A stretch of DNA of 64,000 nucleotides. Origin: Pachyseris speciosa. Its lineage: Eukaryota; Cnidaria; Anthozoa; Scleractinia; Pachyseridae. Within the stretch, counting starts at the first letter, position 1; the number at the start of each line of letters is the position of its first letter. Made by a program: the position numbers and the translations under genes. The stretch covers positions 414,501-478,500 of the forward strand of contig JAEMWC010000668.1 in NCBI GenBank assembly GCA_016490735.1, in the 5' to 3' direction. Shown here in pieces: positions 1 through 9,488 of this stretch. Under the pieces are notes generated by a model. That model searched no databases. It saw only the letters and a program-made list of their open reading frames with translations, and was not told the origin of the DNA.

Positions 1-1050
1 CCATACAAACTATGCAGTACATGATGGGATGATTGTGTGGACACGATACTGACAAATTTACGCCAGTTTTCTTCTATTCTCATTGGCTGTAATTTCTCTC
101 GTGTGAGATAAACGTCTCATTCCTTTTACTGTATTTCTATTTGTTCATATAGCGTTATTTTATGCCCCTTTTGCAACCAGTAGGAAAAGATTATATACAG
201 CGATCATTGACTTGGTTGAGCTCGGTTTGCTGGGAAGAGAAAAAGAAGTTTTCACCAAAACTGTCTGCTAGTTCAAATCCAATTGTCTTTTCATGGTGGT
301 GCACTCTCAAACGGTCTATACAATTCCTTTTCTACAATAATACTTTTCTAAATCTCGTTACAACACCTAAATTCTCAATTACAAGTACTCGGTCTTTTAC
401 TCTCTCGGGGTCCGGCCACCAAGTCATCCCAACTGCACAGAATCAGACTCTTGACCCTGAAGGACCTGGTGAACAAGACAATTTTTGCTGCAACTTGCAA
501 GGCGTTGCCAGTTGCGTGCAGTACACAGGCCACGCGCGGAGTGTCTCAACTGGAAAAAGTAGAAGACTAGAACGATTCCCATTTGCATGAAGGTATGGTG
601 AGAATTTTCCGCCAAATGCCAAATCCTTCGAAATATATCCTTTTCTTCCAATGATACGATGACCCTCCTATTCGATCCCCTAAATCTAGCTTTTATAAAC
701 GTCAAATTAATGCCCGAAAGTGCTTTTTAATTTTCAAGAAAATGGGTGACATGCATGATCTAACAAAAAAATATGTAGAAGGTCTTTGATCAGGCTGCGA
801 TGACTATTTTGTACACCCCATACCTTTTGCGCCTCGAAATTTATGACAACAAAAGGAACGAATAATGATGCTAAAACTTTAGCCTCGGTAAGTTTACTTT
901 GAGAAACGCAATCTCATACTTTTCTTACTCCTACACCACATTTTAAAAGGCTTAATTAACTGCATCTGAGGTTGCCTAATTAAGAAAACTACCATATACA
1001 GACTTTAAGATATTTACACAGAAATCTATAAATGGTCTCCATATTTTTTA
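1..1050. other. No recognisable gene
   Basis: About 1 kb of AT-rich sequence. Open frames of 142 and 93 codons overlap on opposite strands around 160-705. Neither shows a domain, membrane pattern or splice-bounded block that I recognise, so I do not call a gene. Confidence 0.5.
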
Positions 1051-1118
1051 ACATACTTTGGGTTATCAAATGAAGAATGATCCTCGCAGTTCATATGTCA
1101 TTCACATACTTTGGGTTA
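1051..1118. repeat. 38-bp repeat remnant between 15-bp direct repeats
   Basis: The 15-mer ACATACTTTGGGTTA occurs at 1051-1065 and 1104-1118. The 38 bp between them carries GAAGAATGATCCTCGCAGTT, the same end sequence as the tRNA-bearing repeats at 43.5-44.6 kb, followed by a piece resembling their other end (CATATG...CATTC). It looks like an internally deleted copy of that element with its target-site duplication still visible. Confidence 0.55.
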
Positions 1119-1184
1119 ATTGTCTTGATCTGATATCTTAAATTGTAGTTAGTATCTTTGCAAGTTTTTTGCTTCTATTTTGCT

Positions 1185-1284
1185 TCTGTCATGCGTTTTA
1201 TACATGAGCAACTGTCTCGGATACACAGGACAACCTGATTGACTTTAATAAATTGATTGCTTGATTGATTGATTGATTGATTGG
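1185..1284 (+). repeat. LINE-type 3' tail with (TTGA)n
   Basis: A short AT-rich stretch ends in AATAAA-like sequence followed by about six copies of TTGA/GATT (1254-1283). Non-LTR retrotransposons of the CR1/L2/RTE type commonly end in such short tandem tails. No coding part is left. Confidence 0.4.
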
Positions 1285-1738
1285 ACAATCAAATTATATT
1301 TTTCATAGCTCTGTTTACCATATCGTTCCTACAAGACTGATTTAATGTTCCCTCCTCTCGTGATTTTTTGAAAGAAAACTCAAGGCTATTATTGATTAAA
1401 CAACACAACAGAGGAGAATTATAAGTTAAACTATGAAACACTGGAAAACATACAGATCTGTGCCATGCAGAGTGCGGGAGTGCAGTAGACTGCAAAACAG
1501 TCGGTTTTTATTTTCGTTTTTTTGAAGACGCGAATTGGGCGAGAATTCTCAGTCACGCGCTACGGGCGTGTTAGGCGAAAGAAAGCGTCTCTCCCCAGTC
1601 TCACTCTACGTTTTCACCCTCGCTCCAGACGTCGCGTCACGAGACCTCGCTTCCGGCCAACGCAAAAATACGGCTGTTTTGCAGTCTAATCTAACAGTAA
1701 AATTTCATTGTCGGTTGAACATATTTGGTGAAGGCTAA

Positions 1739-2107
1739 GGGCGCATTTTTGGGGGACTATTCCAGAATAGGAATACTTGGAAGTGACGCTAATCGTGAGA
1801 CCTCCGTTCATTCCGCTCTCGAAAGCAGAATGTAAGGAATAAACAGAATATGTTTTTTTCGAAATACGCAGAGCGTGCGTTTCTTTGGGAAAACTTTTGG
1901 CGGGAAATCGTGCGCGGTCCGCCAAGCCAGTGACCTGGCACCGGTGGTCGGGTTCATACACTCGGCCCAGACCATTCCGCGCGTTAATTTCAGGTCATTT
2001 TCTTAAAGAGCATTCAGTTTCAGAATATTCGTTTCAAAAAACTTATTCCACCTATTTTCTTATTCCTAAACCGCTAAAAAAGCAGATTAGTCCCCCAAAA
2101 ATGCGCC
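1739..2107. mobile_element. Short non-autonomous DNA transposon with 20-bp TIRs
   Basis: GGCGCATTTTTGGGGGACTA at 1739-1758 is repeated as a perfect reverse complement at 2088-2107. The 369-bp element has no credible coding sequence. A similar start (GGGCGCATTTTTAGG) appears near 23643, so it is a family. The superfamily is not determined. Confidence 0.75.
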
Positions 2108-2888
2108 AATTGTTTCCTTTTCTCCAAGTCTGCTGAATTGCTGTCTAATGACGAAAGGCCGGCAGTCTGTAGCGAGCACCGTAATGACTGATATGATTCT
2201 GGGATCCAATCTTGAATTCCAAATTCAACTAAAACATACGACAAACAAGTTACAAATCTAATAGGCGCCATCCCTTTAGAGAGTTTTTGGTCGCTAGATA
2301 AAATGAATTTCCATCTCTTTCTCTCTCTTTTTTTTTTATCGTAGGTCAACTTTTCACTACTTTTCACAAGGCTCTTCGATATTCCCTTTTTATAACTTCT
2401 CAGTTCTTCCGACAAGTCAATGATGGAAGGAATGACTTGCAAGTATTAGGGAAACACCATGCGTTTTGTGTGTCTAACATTCTATCAGTTTATTTCACAG
2501 CTTGCTAGTGGTCCAATACTGCTCAATCGCTCTCATTTGAATGGTAATATTTTGTACGTTGTCCCTTGTCTATCTACTTGTAGGGACATTCATCATCATC
2601 ACTTTTGTAATAGGTTTGTGTCCAGTAGAATTTTTACAAATAAAACATACCCGTCTTAACCAAGGGCCGCGTTGTACTGCGCTAAGCTATGAAAAACAGG
2701 AAGTACGTGGAAGTAATACTCATTGCCTACTATTTCAATTGGCCACTCCTTTTTCATCACGGACGCAAAACGTTAGAACCACCTTGTACAGCATAACAAA
2801 CGGCACCACAGCAAAGTACTGCTCATCAGCTCAGCTCTATGATTTCATCCACAGACGATTCCTTCACGATTCCCGGGTGGAGAAAAGG
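2108..2888. other. Intergenic, downstream of the GPCR gene
   Basis: No repeat family or exon recognised. It holds the 3' flank of the minus-strand GPCR gene. A 184-codon plus-strand frame at 2541-3095 overlaps the GPCR antisense and looks like a shadow. Confidence 0.4.
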
Positions 2889-3992
2889 TTACACATCCGT
2901 TTCTCGATCTGGGTTGGGTGCTGTGACAGGAGTCAGCAGTGTGTGGCAGTAGGAAGTCGATGCAGTCCCTGTACGTATCAAGGGCTCTTGACACAAACGC
3001 ACCCACTTAAAACTCAAAATTTCCTTGAAGCGCTGTCGAAACTCTGCACTGACCAGCGAATAAATGATAGGATTAATAGCGCTGTTGGTCAGTAGCAGCA
3101 CGACACAGGTATTGTACACGACCCAGATGTACTTGAATTTGCTGACTTTCACGAACAGGGAAACGAGCCTGAAGGCATGAAATGGGAACATTGTCACGGC
3201 AAACACGATAACGACTGGCACAAGGATCTTCAACGCTTTCGTGTTAGATGTATCACACTTTGTCCTCTTAGTGTTGTTATAGCTGCCAGACATGCGGCGC
3301 ATTTTTAAGTGGAGCAGTTTGCTAGCGCGAATCTTACTCGCAATTCGTCTATACGCCCACAGTATTAAGACCAGCGGAAGGATGTACCAGAAGACCGACA
3401 ACGAGATGACGTAGCTACGAAATGCCATTTTATTCGGCCAATCCGGCGTGCAATCTATAGTGCCTTTCTGCTTGTTTTCGATTAATGTCATAACAAAGTA
3501 CAGAGGAGCCACAACTGTTGCAAAAGCTAAAATCCAGACACCCAAAATCACCCACTTGGCGACCGATAGAGACATGTGTGCGGTCATGCCACGGACAATT
3601 GCCTTGTGTCTGTCCATTGCTATGGCAACAATGGAGCCAATGGAAGCGCTAAAGAAGATATCCGTGAACGGGTAAATCACTTCACAAACCACCCTCCCCA
3701 AGGGCCAGTGGTACGGGTCAGCGGCTTTGACAAGAATAAGGGGATAGCAGATCGCTAGCACACCAATATCTGCTATGGCTAGGCTCAGGATGTACCTGTG
3801 CACGGCGGTTTTATTGGCACGGTTTGCAGCTGTAATAATGATGACCAGGATATTACCCACAATGCCAATGGTGCAGATCAGTGCGCTCAAGCTGAGGCGA
3901 GTGATCTCGAGATACTTCGGCTCCAAATTGGAGTTCTTCAGCGTTGTAAGTGACGTATTCGGAGGATGGGTGGAATTTACCAGCTCGATCAT
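2889..3992 (-). CDS. Rhodopsin-class (class A) G protein-coupled receptor, single exon
   Basis: A 367-residue protein with seven hydrophobic segments, so a plasma-membrane receptor signalling through heterotrimeric G proteins. The ATG at 3992 precedes an N-terminus with two N-glycosylation sites (NST at 6, NTS at 12). Class A landmarks are present: GNILV with N47 in TM1; LAIAD with D75 in TM2; C103 at the top of TM3 and C181 in loop 2 for the disulphide; W147 in TM4; P206 in TM5; and NSAINPIIY (303-311) in TM7. Two signatures differ: the TM3 end reads D127-R128-H129 rather than DRY, and the TM6 motif is FPFH at 269-272 with no CWxP. The third loop is basic. Overall it is closest in style to peptide-type receptors, but the ligand cannot be read from sequence. 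Intronless GPCRs are common in cnidarians. No neighbouring gene informs its role. Confidence 0.93.
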   Translation of the reverse strand: MIELVNSTHPPNTSLTTLKNSNLEPKYLEITRLSLSALICTIGIVGNILVIIITAANRANKTAVHRYILSLAIADIGVLAICYPLILVKAADPYHWPLGRVVCEVIYPFTDIFFSASIGSIVAIAMDRHKAIVRGMTAHMSLSVAKWVILGVWILAFATVVAPLYFVMTLIENKQKGTIDCTPDWPNKMAFRSYVISLSVFWYILPLVLILWAYRRIASKIRASKLLHLKMRRMSGSYNNTKRTKCDTSNTKALKILVPVVIVFAVTMFPFHAFRLVSLFVKVSKFKYIWVVYNTCVVLLLTNSAINPIIYSLVSAEFRQRFKEILSFKWVRLCQEPLIRTGTASTSYCHTLLTPVTAPNPDRETDV

Positions 3993-4564
3993 CGTTGTTC
4001 AGTCGTAAAGTGGCCTACAGCAACAAGTAAAAGGACGCCAGCTAGAATCTTTCTCTTTGATCTAAAAAGTAAATATAAATAGACGTCATGCAACGATTGA
4101 AATAAACAAACCGTACCGGTAAACAGTATCTCAGTCCTGTGGCCTAGTTTTCTTTGTTATACTGTCCTACCGGCCGTACCCGTACCCGTACCCGTAAAGG
4201 GTACTTATAACAATTCAAATAAAAGATACCGAGCAGTACTTTGATGTGGCCTTTTGTTTATTTTCTACTGGGCTCTTTTGAATAATAAATTAGTCACTTT
4301 TTCAATGCATCAAAAACTCAGCGCAAATTTCCCCCCCTATATTCTCTCTGTTACAAAATAAAGCATCGAATAATTTATATTCAAGAAAATTGATATTTCC
4401 ATTTTACTGCATGGACCATTTAGTCTGTACAGGCCTAGGGTGCTGCTAACCTTTGACCAATGCCATGACTGACGTTGATAACCAAGAAGCCTTCTAAATC
4501 AGCTAAAATTGAATTAAAACAGGAAATAATTTGTTACAAACTATAAAAAACCTCGGCATTAATT
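3993..4564. other. 5' flank of the GPCR gene
   Basis: No coding exon recognised. A short (CCGTAC)n run lies near 4174-4196. The promoter or a 5' non-coding exon may be here, but no element is clear enough to call. Confidence 0.4.
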
Positions 4565-4860
4565 CATTTATCCTATGCGGCGTTTATTCATGGACGGCGT
4601 CCGAAAAAGACCATTAAATTCGAGGGCGGCGTTTATTTCAAAATCATATTTCTTAAATCACTGACAACAATTACGGTAGCGTCTCGCTTTTTTGCTAGAT
4701 AGAATCGTAATTGTCTGGCTTGTGATCAACGTTCAGAGAATTTCAATGTCACTCAGTGTCTCCTTCTTCTGCTTCTTGATTTGTCTACTTGTATTTTCCT
4801 TACAATCGTCGAATAAACGCGAGGGCGGCTTTTATTGGAACTTTTGCTTCCATCTACAGC
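4565..4860 (-). mobile_element. Fragment of a DNA-transposon family with GGCGTTTATT repeats
   Basis: GGCGTTTATT-like blocks occur at 4569, 4626 and 4812-4836. Reverse-complement counterparts with AATAAACGCCG stand at 6789-6860, and the interior (TCGTAATTG...TTGTGAT, and CTTGTATTTTCCTT) also matches 6890-7000 inverted. The piece at 4.6 kb is therefore an inverted relative of the one at 6.8 kb. Confidence 0.6.
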
Positions 4861-5742
4861 GCTTAATCGAGAATGTAAGCTATACTGTTTCCTTAATTGA
4901 AAATTTTTAACAGCGCTAATGTCTTCAAAAAGGAAATATTTCTTTTTCTTGAAATTCACGTCGGGCAGACAACGATCACTGAAAACCGCGCATGCAGGCT
5001 AGTCCTAAACTTGTTTTGGTCAATTAACAGCTATTCACTGCATAAAATTAACTTGCAACTCCATTTTCACGAAGGAATGAAAACACGAGGAATGAGTTTC
5101 AGAGACACGATGATGGCTATTTGCCAGACAAATATATATCCACGGAACATGAAAGCATGAAAGCCAGAAACATTCTCGTGTGAACAATCATTTCCCGGAC
5201 AGAAGAAAGAACATTAGACTACATAAAGTGCTAATAAACCGCAGTTTTTCAGTCTTTTAAAACAAAGGCCTGCGAGTTGTAAATAGAAATTTAGATCGAG
5301 TACGGGTTTTGTCCTTGAAGGGATGAGATGAATTTGTTACATCAACGCATAAAGATTACATAAAACAGGAGCCGAAATACGAGCGATGAAATATGCTGCT
5401 CACAGCCTGCTGGATAATGGTACTAATACATTAGTCGTTACTTATCGAAAAAATACTCTATATACAGTAATACAAATAATCACGAACGCGACAGGAGCGC
5501 AAACCAAGCATAGTGATGCATAGGATTCTTCAGATTTGCTTTAAAGAAAGATTTCCCACAAAGCCAAAGCCATCGTACACTATTTCTTTAACAAATATTG
5601 CGTCGATGCTAATTGTTTTTCTCATTTGCAACCTTTGCATTAATGATTGTCTTGCAAGTACAACGGTCTTTAAAAAAACATCTACACTCCTTTGTAGCTT
5701 TACGTGCTCACTGAGCAGGGGAACCCAATGACAAATTTCGGT
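4861..5742. other. Nothing recognised
   Basis: AT-rich sequence with only short chance frames. No repeat or exon signal that I can support. Confidence 0.4.
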
Positions 5743-6052
5743 AGATATCTGTTCGGTGGAGGGTAATTCGCCTAGGGTTTTCGGCGTCGATTAAAGAGTG
5801 CACTCGGATTTTCGGAACTAAAACGTGGCCTAAAAGATTCGCAATTGGGAAATCATAGCCCCTGAGGTTTTCGGAAAGGTCGTAATTGCTGTTTTTGACA
5901 GTCAAAAACGTCAGCTAGCAGTTTCGGAAAGAAAACATTTCCCTAGAAAGTTCGTGGAAAGTTCATTTCAGCTTGCATTTTCTCAAAGGAGAATTTTGTT
6001 CCCCAACATTTTCGGGCAATTAAAACTTCAGCTAGGGAATCCGAACAGATCA
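5743..6052. repeat. Internally repetitive element with TTTTCGG-type motifs
   Basis: TTTTCGG or TTTCGG recurs at intervals of roughly 40-60 bp, often after a CCTA/CTAG block. CTGTTCGG near the left end and CCGAACAGATC at the right end are inverted to each other. This suggests a short, diverged transposon. The ends are approximate. Confidence 0.4.
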
Positions 6053-6784
6053 ACTTCTTCTAGTTTGTGAAAACCTCACTTTAAAGAGACTTCAAACACC
6101 ATAAGGTACTTAAAAATGCCTTTCTACAGCTTTTGGTTGATTTGGCTCGTTGGGTGCCCCTGACTGAGCTCACCGATGGACTTACTATTTACTACTGTCG
6201 CTAGCTGGCTATCGATGATGTAAACGATACAAACCTGTTTTAAGCCACGAAATCCCGGCCACCTATCAATGGTAATTCCCAGCTCAATTTCGAGTGCCTA
6301 CAGGAAATTGACAACGATCGCGAAAGTCGGAATCGAAAATTCTTGAGAGGCTCTTGAATTAGCTATCGAGTTGAGGATTTGATTGTATTATCTCAGTGAT
6401 CCTAGCACTTTGTCTAGCAGTTAGAGCCATGACCTTCCCCGAAAATCAATCAGCACAGGGCAAAGTCTTGCTTTTTTTACCGTGTAATTAGCTTGGTAGG
6501 GGGTTGTAGGCTGTTTCAGTATGCGAACTCAACACCACGAGAAAGAAATCGCACGAACATACCCTCATCTTCGATTTGATAACTACCTTTAAATGTTTCT
6601 CTCAGAAAATCTGGCACTTCTACGTTTTTTAAATCTGAACCATGGCTAATCAAATACCATTTTTTAAAAACACTTGAAAGATGGGACGTATGAAACAGGA
6701 TCTCGTTTCGTTAGATTAATTGGTTTCGACCTAGACACGTTTGTGGAATTTTTAGGTGGTTACCTTATTGACTCGATTAAACAC
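6053..6784. other. Nothing recognised
   Basis: No exon, RNA gene or repeat family that I can support. Confidence 0.4.
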
Positions 6785-7462
6785 TGCTCTCGAATAAACG
6801 CCGCCCTCGATTAAAATACGCCGCAGATGGAAGAAAAAGTACCAATAAACGCCGTACCCAATCAGGGCAATCAGAAAAATGCGGCTTTTGTTCGAGGATT
6901 GAAAGAAAAATACAAGTACACGGATCACGAAGGGAATAACGTTGATGACCGGTTATATATCACAAGCCGCAATTACGATAATATTTACGAATGATCTACC
7001 GTAATTGTTGCCCGAGGAGGTATTGAAAAAAAAATTAATACCGTGAGTCTCCGCCCCTAGGTCCGGCCCCTCACCCTTTTATTTACCATTTTCGACAGAA
7101 AAGGTACCCCTTTCCTACACCTTCCATTGACAAATAGCACCCCTTTCGTATCCCTAAAACAGGAAGTCTTGTTGTCATTTGTAGGTAGCGTTCAATAACG
7201 TATGTGCCGGGTTCGAAATATTTTAATGAAAGGCATTTTTAAATACCTCAATGACAGAATTCCCCACCCTTCCATATACTTCGACTCGTTAAATCCCTAC
7301 CCTTTCATATACCTGAAGCGTGAAAAAGGTACCCCTTTCGGGCGGAGCCTCTCCGTACAGGCCATTATAGGTAGTGCCCCTCCCCCTGGGAATTGTTGAT
7401 TATAAAATAAACGCCGCCCTCGAATAAACGCCGCCGCGGCGTTTAATTGAATAAATACGGTA
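6785..7462 (+). mobile_element. DNA-transposon remnant with AATAAACGCCGCC ends
   Basis: TCGAATAAACGCCGCCCTCG occurs at 6790-6809, and near-identical text recurs at 7406-7435, next to the palindrome GCCGCGGC. The interior has no intact transposase. A purine/pyrimidine-rich stretch at 7040-7390 with repeated ACCCCTTTC-type motifs may be a second element inserted in it. Confidence 0.5.
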
Positions 7463-7770
7463 TGAACAATATTTTTTGTTCCATTTGTTCGGATAACACG
7501 CTCATGGCGGATGAGACAACAGAACAAACCAACTGGCACCTAGAAATAGCGTGGAATTTTGTATTTTAAGTTAGCCTCGAGTCGTACTGATTTCCAGAAG
7601 GTGCTCAAATAGGTTTTGGTATCAGTTTTTGTAATGTGGTATCACTGTTGTTAGTTTCAATTACATCAGTGGTTTCGGGGTACAATTATCTTCTCTTTGA
7701 TAAAAGACATAAAAAAAATGTCTTAAGGGTAACCAGTCGGGCTCGTTTCAGTTTTCAATGTTTGGATCAT

Positions 7771-7779
7771 AGTTATTTA
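7771..7779. repeat. Left 9-bp target-site duplication
   Basis: AGTTATTTA here directly precedes the left inverted repeat. The same 9-mer in the same orientation directly follows the right inverted repeat at 11587-11595. Confidence 0.75.
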
Positions 7780-7799
7780 TAACCTGCGATCAGGCCCAA

Positions 7800-8387
7800 T
7801 TGAAGCATCGCTCTTATGTCCTCTTATGTCGGCGCTCGCTACAATCTGATTCCACTCCTGACTCGGATCAAACGGCTGCCAAACGACCCGTTGTAGTTAT
7901 CGCTGGTGACTCCCTGGTGAAGAATGTTCAAGGCTGGAGGGTCTCCAACGGTAAGCGAGTTAAGACTGTAGTGAAGTCTTTTTCTGGAGCTTCTGTCAAT
8001 GACATGTTTGACTACATTAAGCCAACAATGAGACAGCATCCTGAACATATAATCCTTCATGTGGGAACTAATGACCTGAAGAATTCAAACCCAAGGGAAG
8101 TAGCTGAAAGAATTGTTGATCTTGGCAACGTTATTGAAACGGAGTCTCCAAACACAACCGTAACAATTTCAAGTTTATTGACGAGATCAGTCGACGATCC
8201 TGCTCTGGCTACAAAAACCAAGGAGGTTAACAAAATACTTAAGACTTTTGCAAATCAGAATGAGTGGGACGCTATCTCACATTCAAACATAACAACCGAC
8301 CATTTAAATTCTAGCGGCTTACATTTGAATTTTTTCGGCACTAAAGTTTTCGCCTCAAATTTTATAGGCTATGTTAGAAATATTTGA
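7800..8387 (+). CDS. LINE ORF1 remnant: SGNH-type esterase domain
   Basis: About 195 residues. The first codon is TTG and the frame is open to the left TIR, so the N-terminus has been lost. SGNH/GDSL hydrolase blocks are visible: GDSLV with the nucleophile serine at residue 38, GTND at 89-92, and LHLN at 174-177 with the catalytic-position histidine at 175. The usual Asp-x-x-His reads Ser-Gly-Leu-His, so the acid residue appears missing. Such esterase domains are known in ORF1 proteins of CR1-clade LINEs, where they are thought to aid membrane or RNP handling. The frame ends at a TGA (8385-8387), and the endonuclease frame continues in the same phase immediately after it. Confidence 0.8.
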   Translation: MKHRSYVLLCRRSLQSDSTPDSDQTAAKRPVVVIAGDSLVKNVQGWRVSNGKRVKTVVKSFSGASVNDMFDYIKPTMRQHPEHIILHVGTNDLKNSNPREVAERIVDLGNVIETESPNTTVTISSLLTRSVDDPALATKTKEVNKILKTFANQNEWDAISHSNITTDHLNSSGLHLNFFGTKVFASNFIGYVRNI

Positions 8388-9488
8388 AGTCTTGATGAAT
8401 TGGCATTGTCTTCTGCAATTAATAGTTCGACTTTGAAGGGAGATTCTCTTGAGGGTTCCTTTTCTTTCCTCCCTCGCGAACGTGGTTTTAAATTAGCTTC
8501 TCTCAACATAACTAGTTTACCGAAACACATTGATGAGTTGAGGATTCTGCTGGCCGACAGACCTATCGATATTTTATCGATTAATGAAACAAGACTAGAT
8601 GATAGTGTAGTGGACCATGAGGTTCATATCTTAGGGTATGATATTATTCGCCGGGATAGGAACAGAAATGGTGGTGGTGTCTGTTTTTACGTCAGATCCA
8701 CTATCAACTATTCACTACGTCCTGATTTGTCTGTTAACCAACTGGAAAATTTATGTGTTGAGGTCCGAAAACCCCACTCCAAGCCTCTTGTAGTAGCCAC
8801 TTGGTACAGGCCACCAGATTCGCCTACCGAAATCTTTACACATTTCGAATCACTAGTCGGCAGGCTTGACTCTCAAAATGTTGATTTCTACTTACTGGGT
8901 GATCTAAATTGCAATTTGGCCTCGTCTACATTTGATACTAACACGAATTTGCTAACAAGCATTGCTGATATTTATAGTCTTCATCAACTTATTAGAGAAC
9001 CAACTCGTATAACTAGTTCATCGTCAACTTCGCTTGATTTGATCTTTACAAACTGTCCTGATAAGGTGGCTTGTTCCGGAGTCTCTCATGTGGGTATCAG
9101 TGATCATAGTCTTGTCTATGCATATCGCAAACTTTGTATTGACCGATCTGGAAGCGGCCATAAAACTGTAACCTATAGAAAATTCAAAAATTTCAGTAGT
9201 GAAAGTTTTCGAAACGACATTGCTTCGCAACGATGGGATGATCTTCTAAACTTTGAGGATCCTAATGATATGTGGCTGGTTTGGAAAACTCTATTTCTTA
9301 ATGTTGTTGACAAACATGCACCTCTTCTTACGAAACGTGTTCGTCCATCGAAGTGTCCGTGGATAACACCGCAGTTGAAGAAATGCATGTGTGAAAGAGA
9401 CAAGTTGAAAAGGAAAGCAACAATTACTAATGACCCATGGGTTGGGCAAATTTTAAGAAATTTCGCAATCAGGTCAACAACAAAATAA
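8388..9488 (+). pseudogene. LINE ORF2, apurinic/apyrimidinic-type endonuclease part
   Basis: The frame is open from the TGA at 8385 to 9488, with no ATG before the domain. Counting residues from 8400: the endonuclease starts with LASLNITSL (32-40) and shows the catalytic glutamate in INETR (E63), the YLLGDLN block near the middle, and the terminal GISDHSLVY with the catalytic Ser-Asp-His. This enzyme nicks the target DNA so reverse transcription can start. A single-base frameshift near 9434 moves the rest of ORF2 into another phase, so endonuclease and reverse transcriptase are now in separate, overlapping frames. Confidence 0.85.

Noticed and set aside
162..705. Opposite-strand frames of 142 and 93 codons
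   Set aside because: No recognisable domain and mutually overlapping; insufficient evidence for a gene.
2541..3095. 184-codon plus-strand frame overlapping the GPCR
   Set aside because: Antisense shadow without domain; the GPCR frame has all family motifs.
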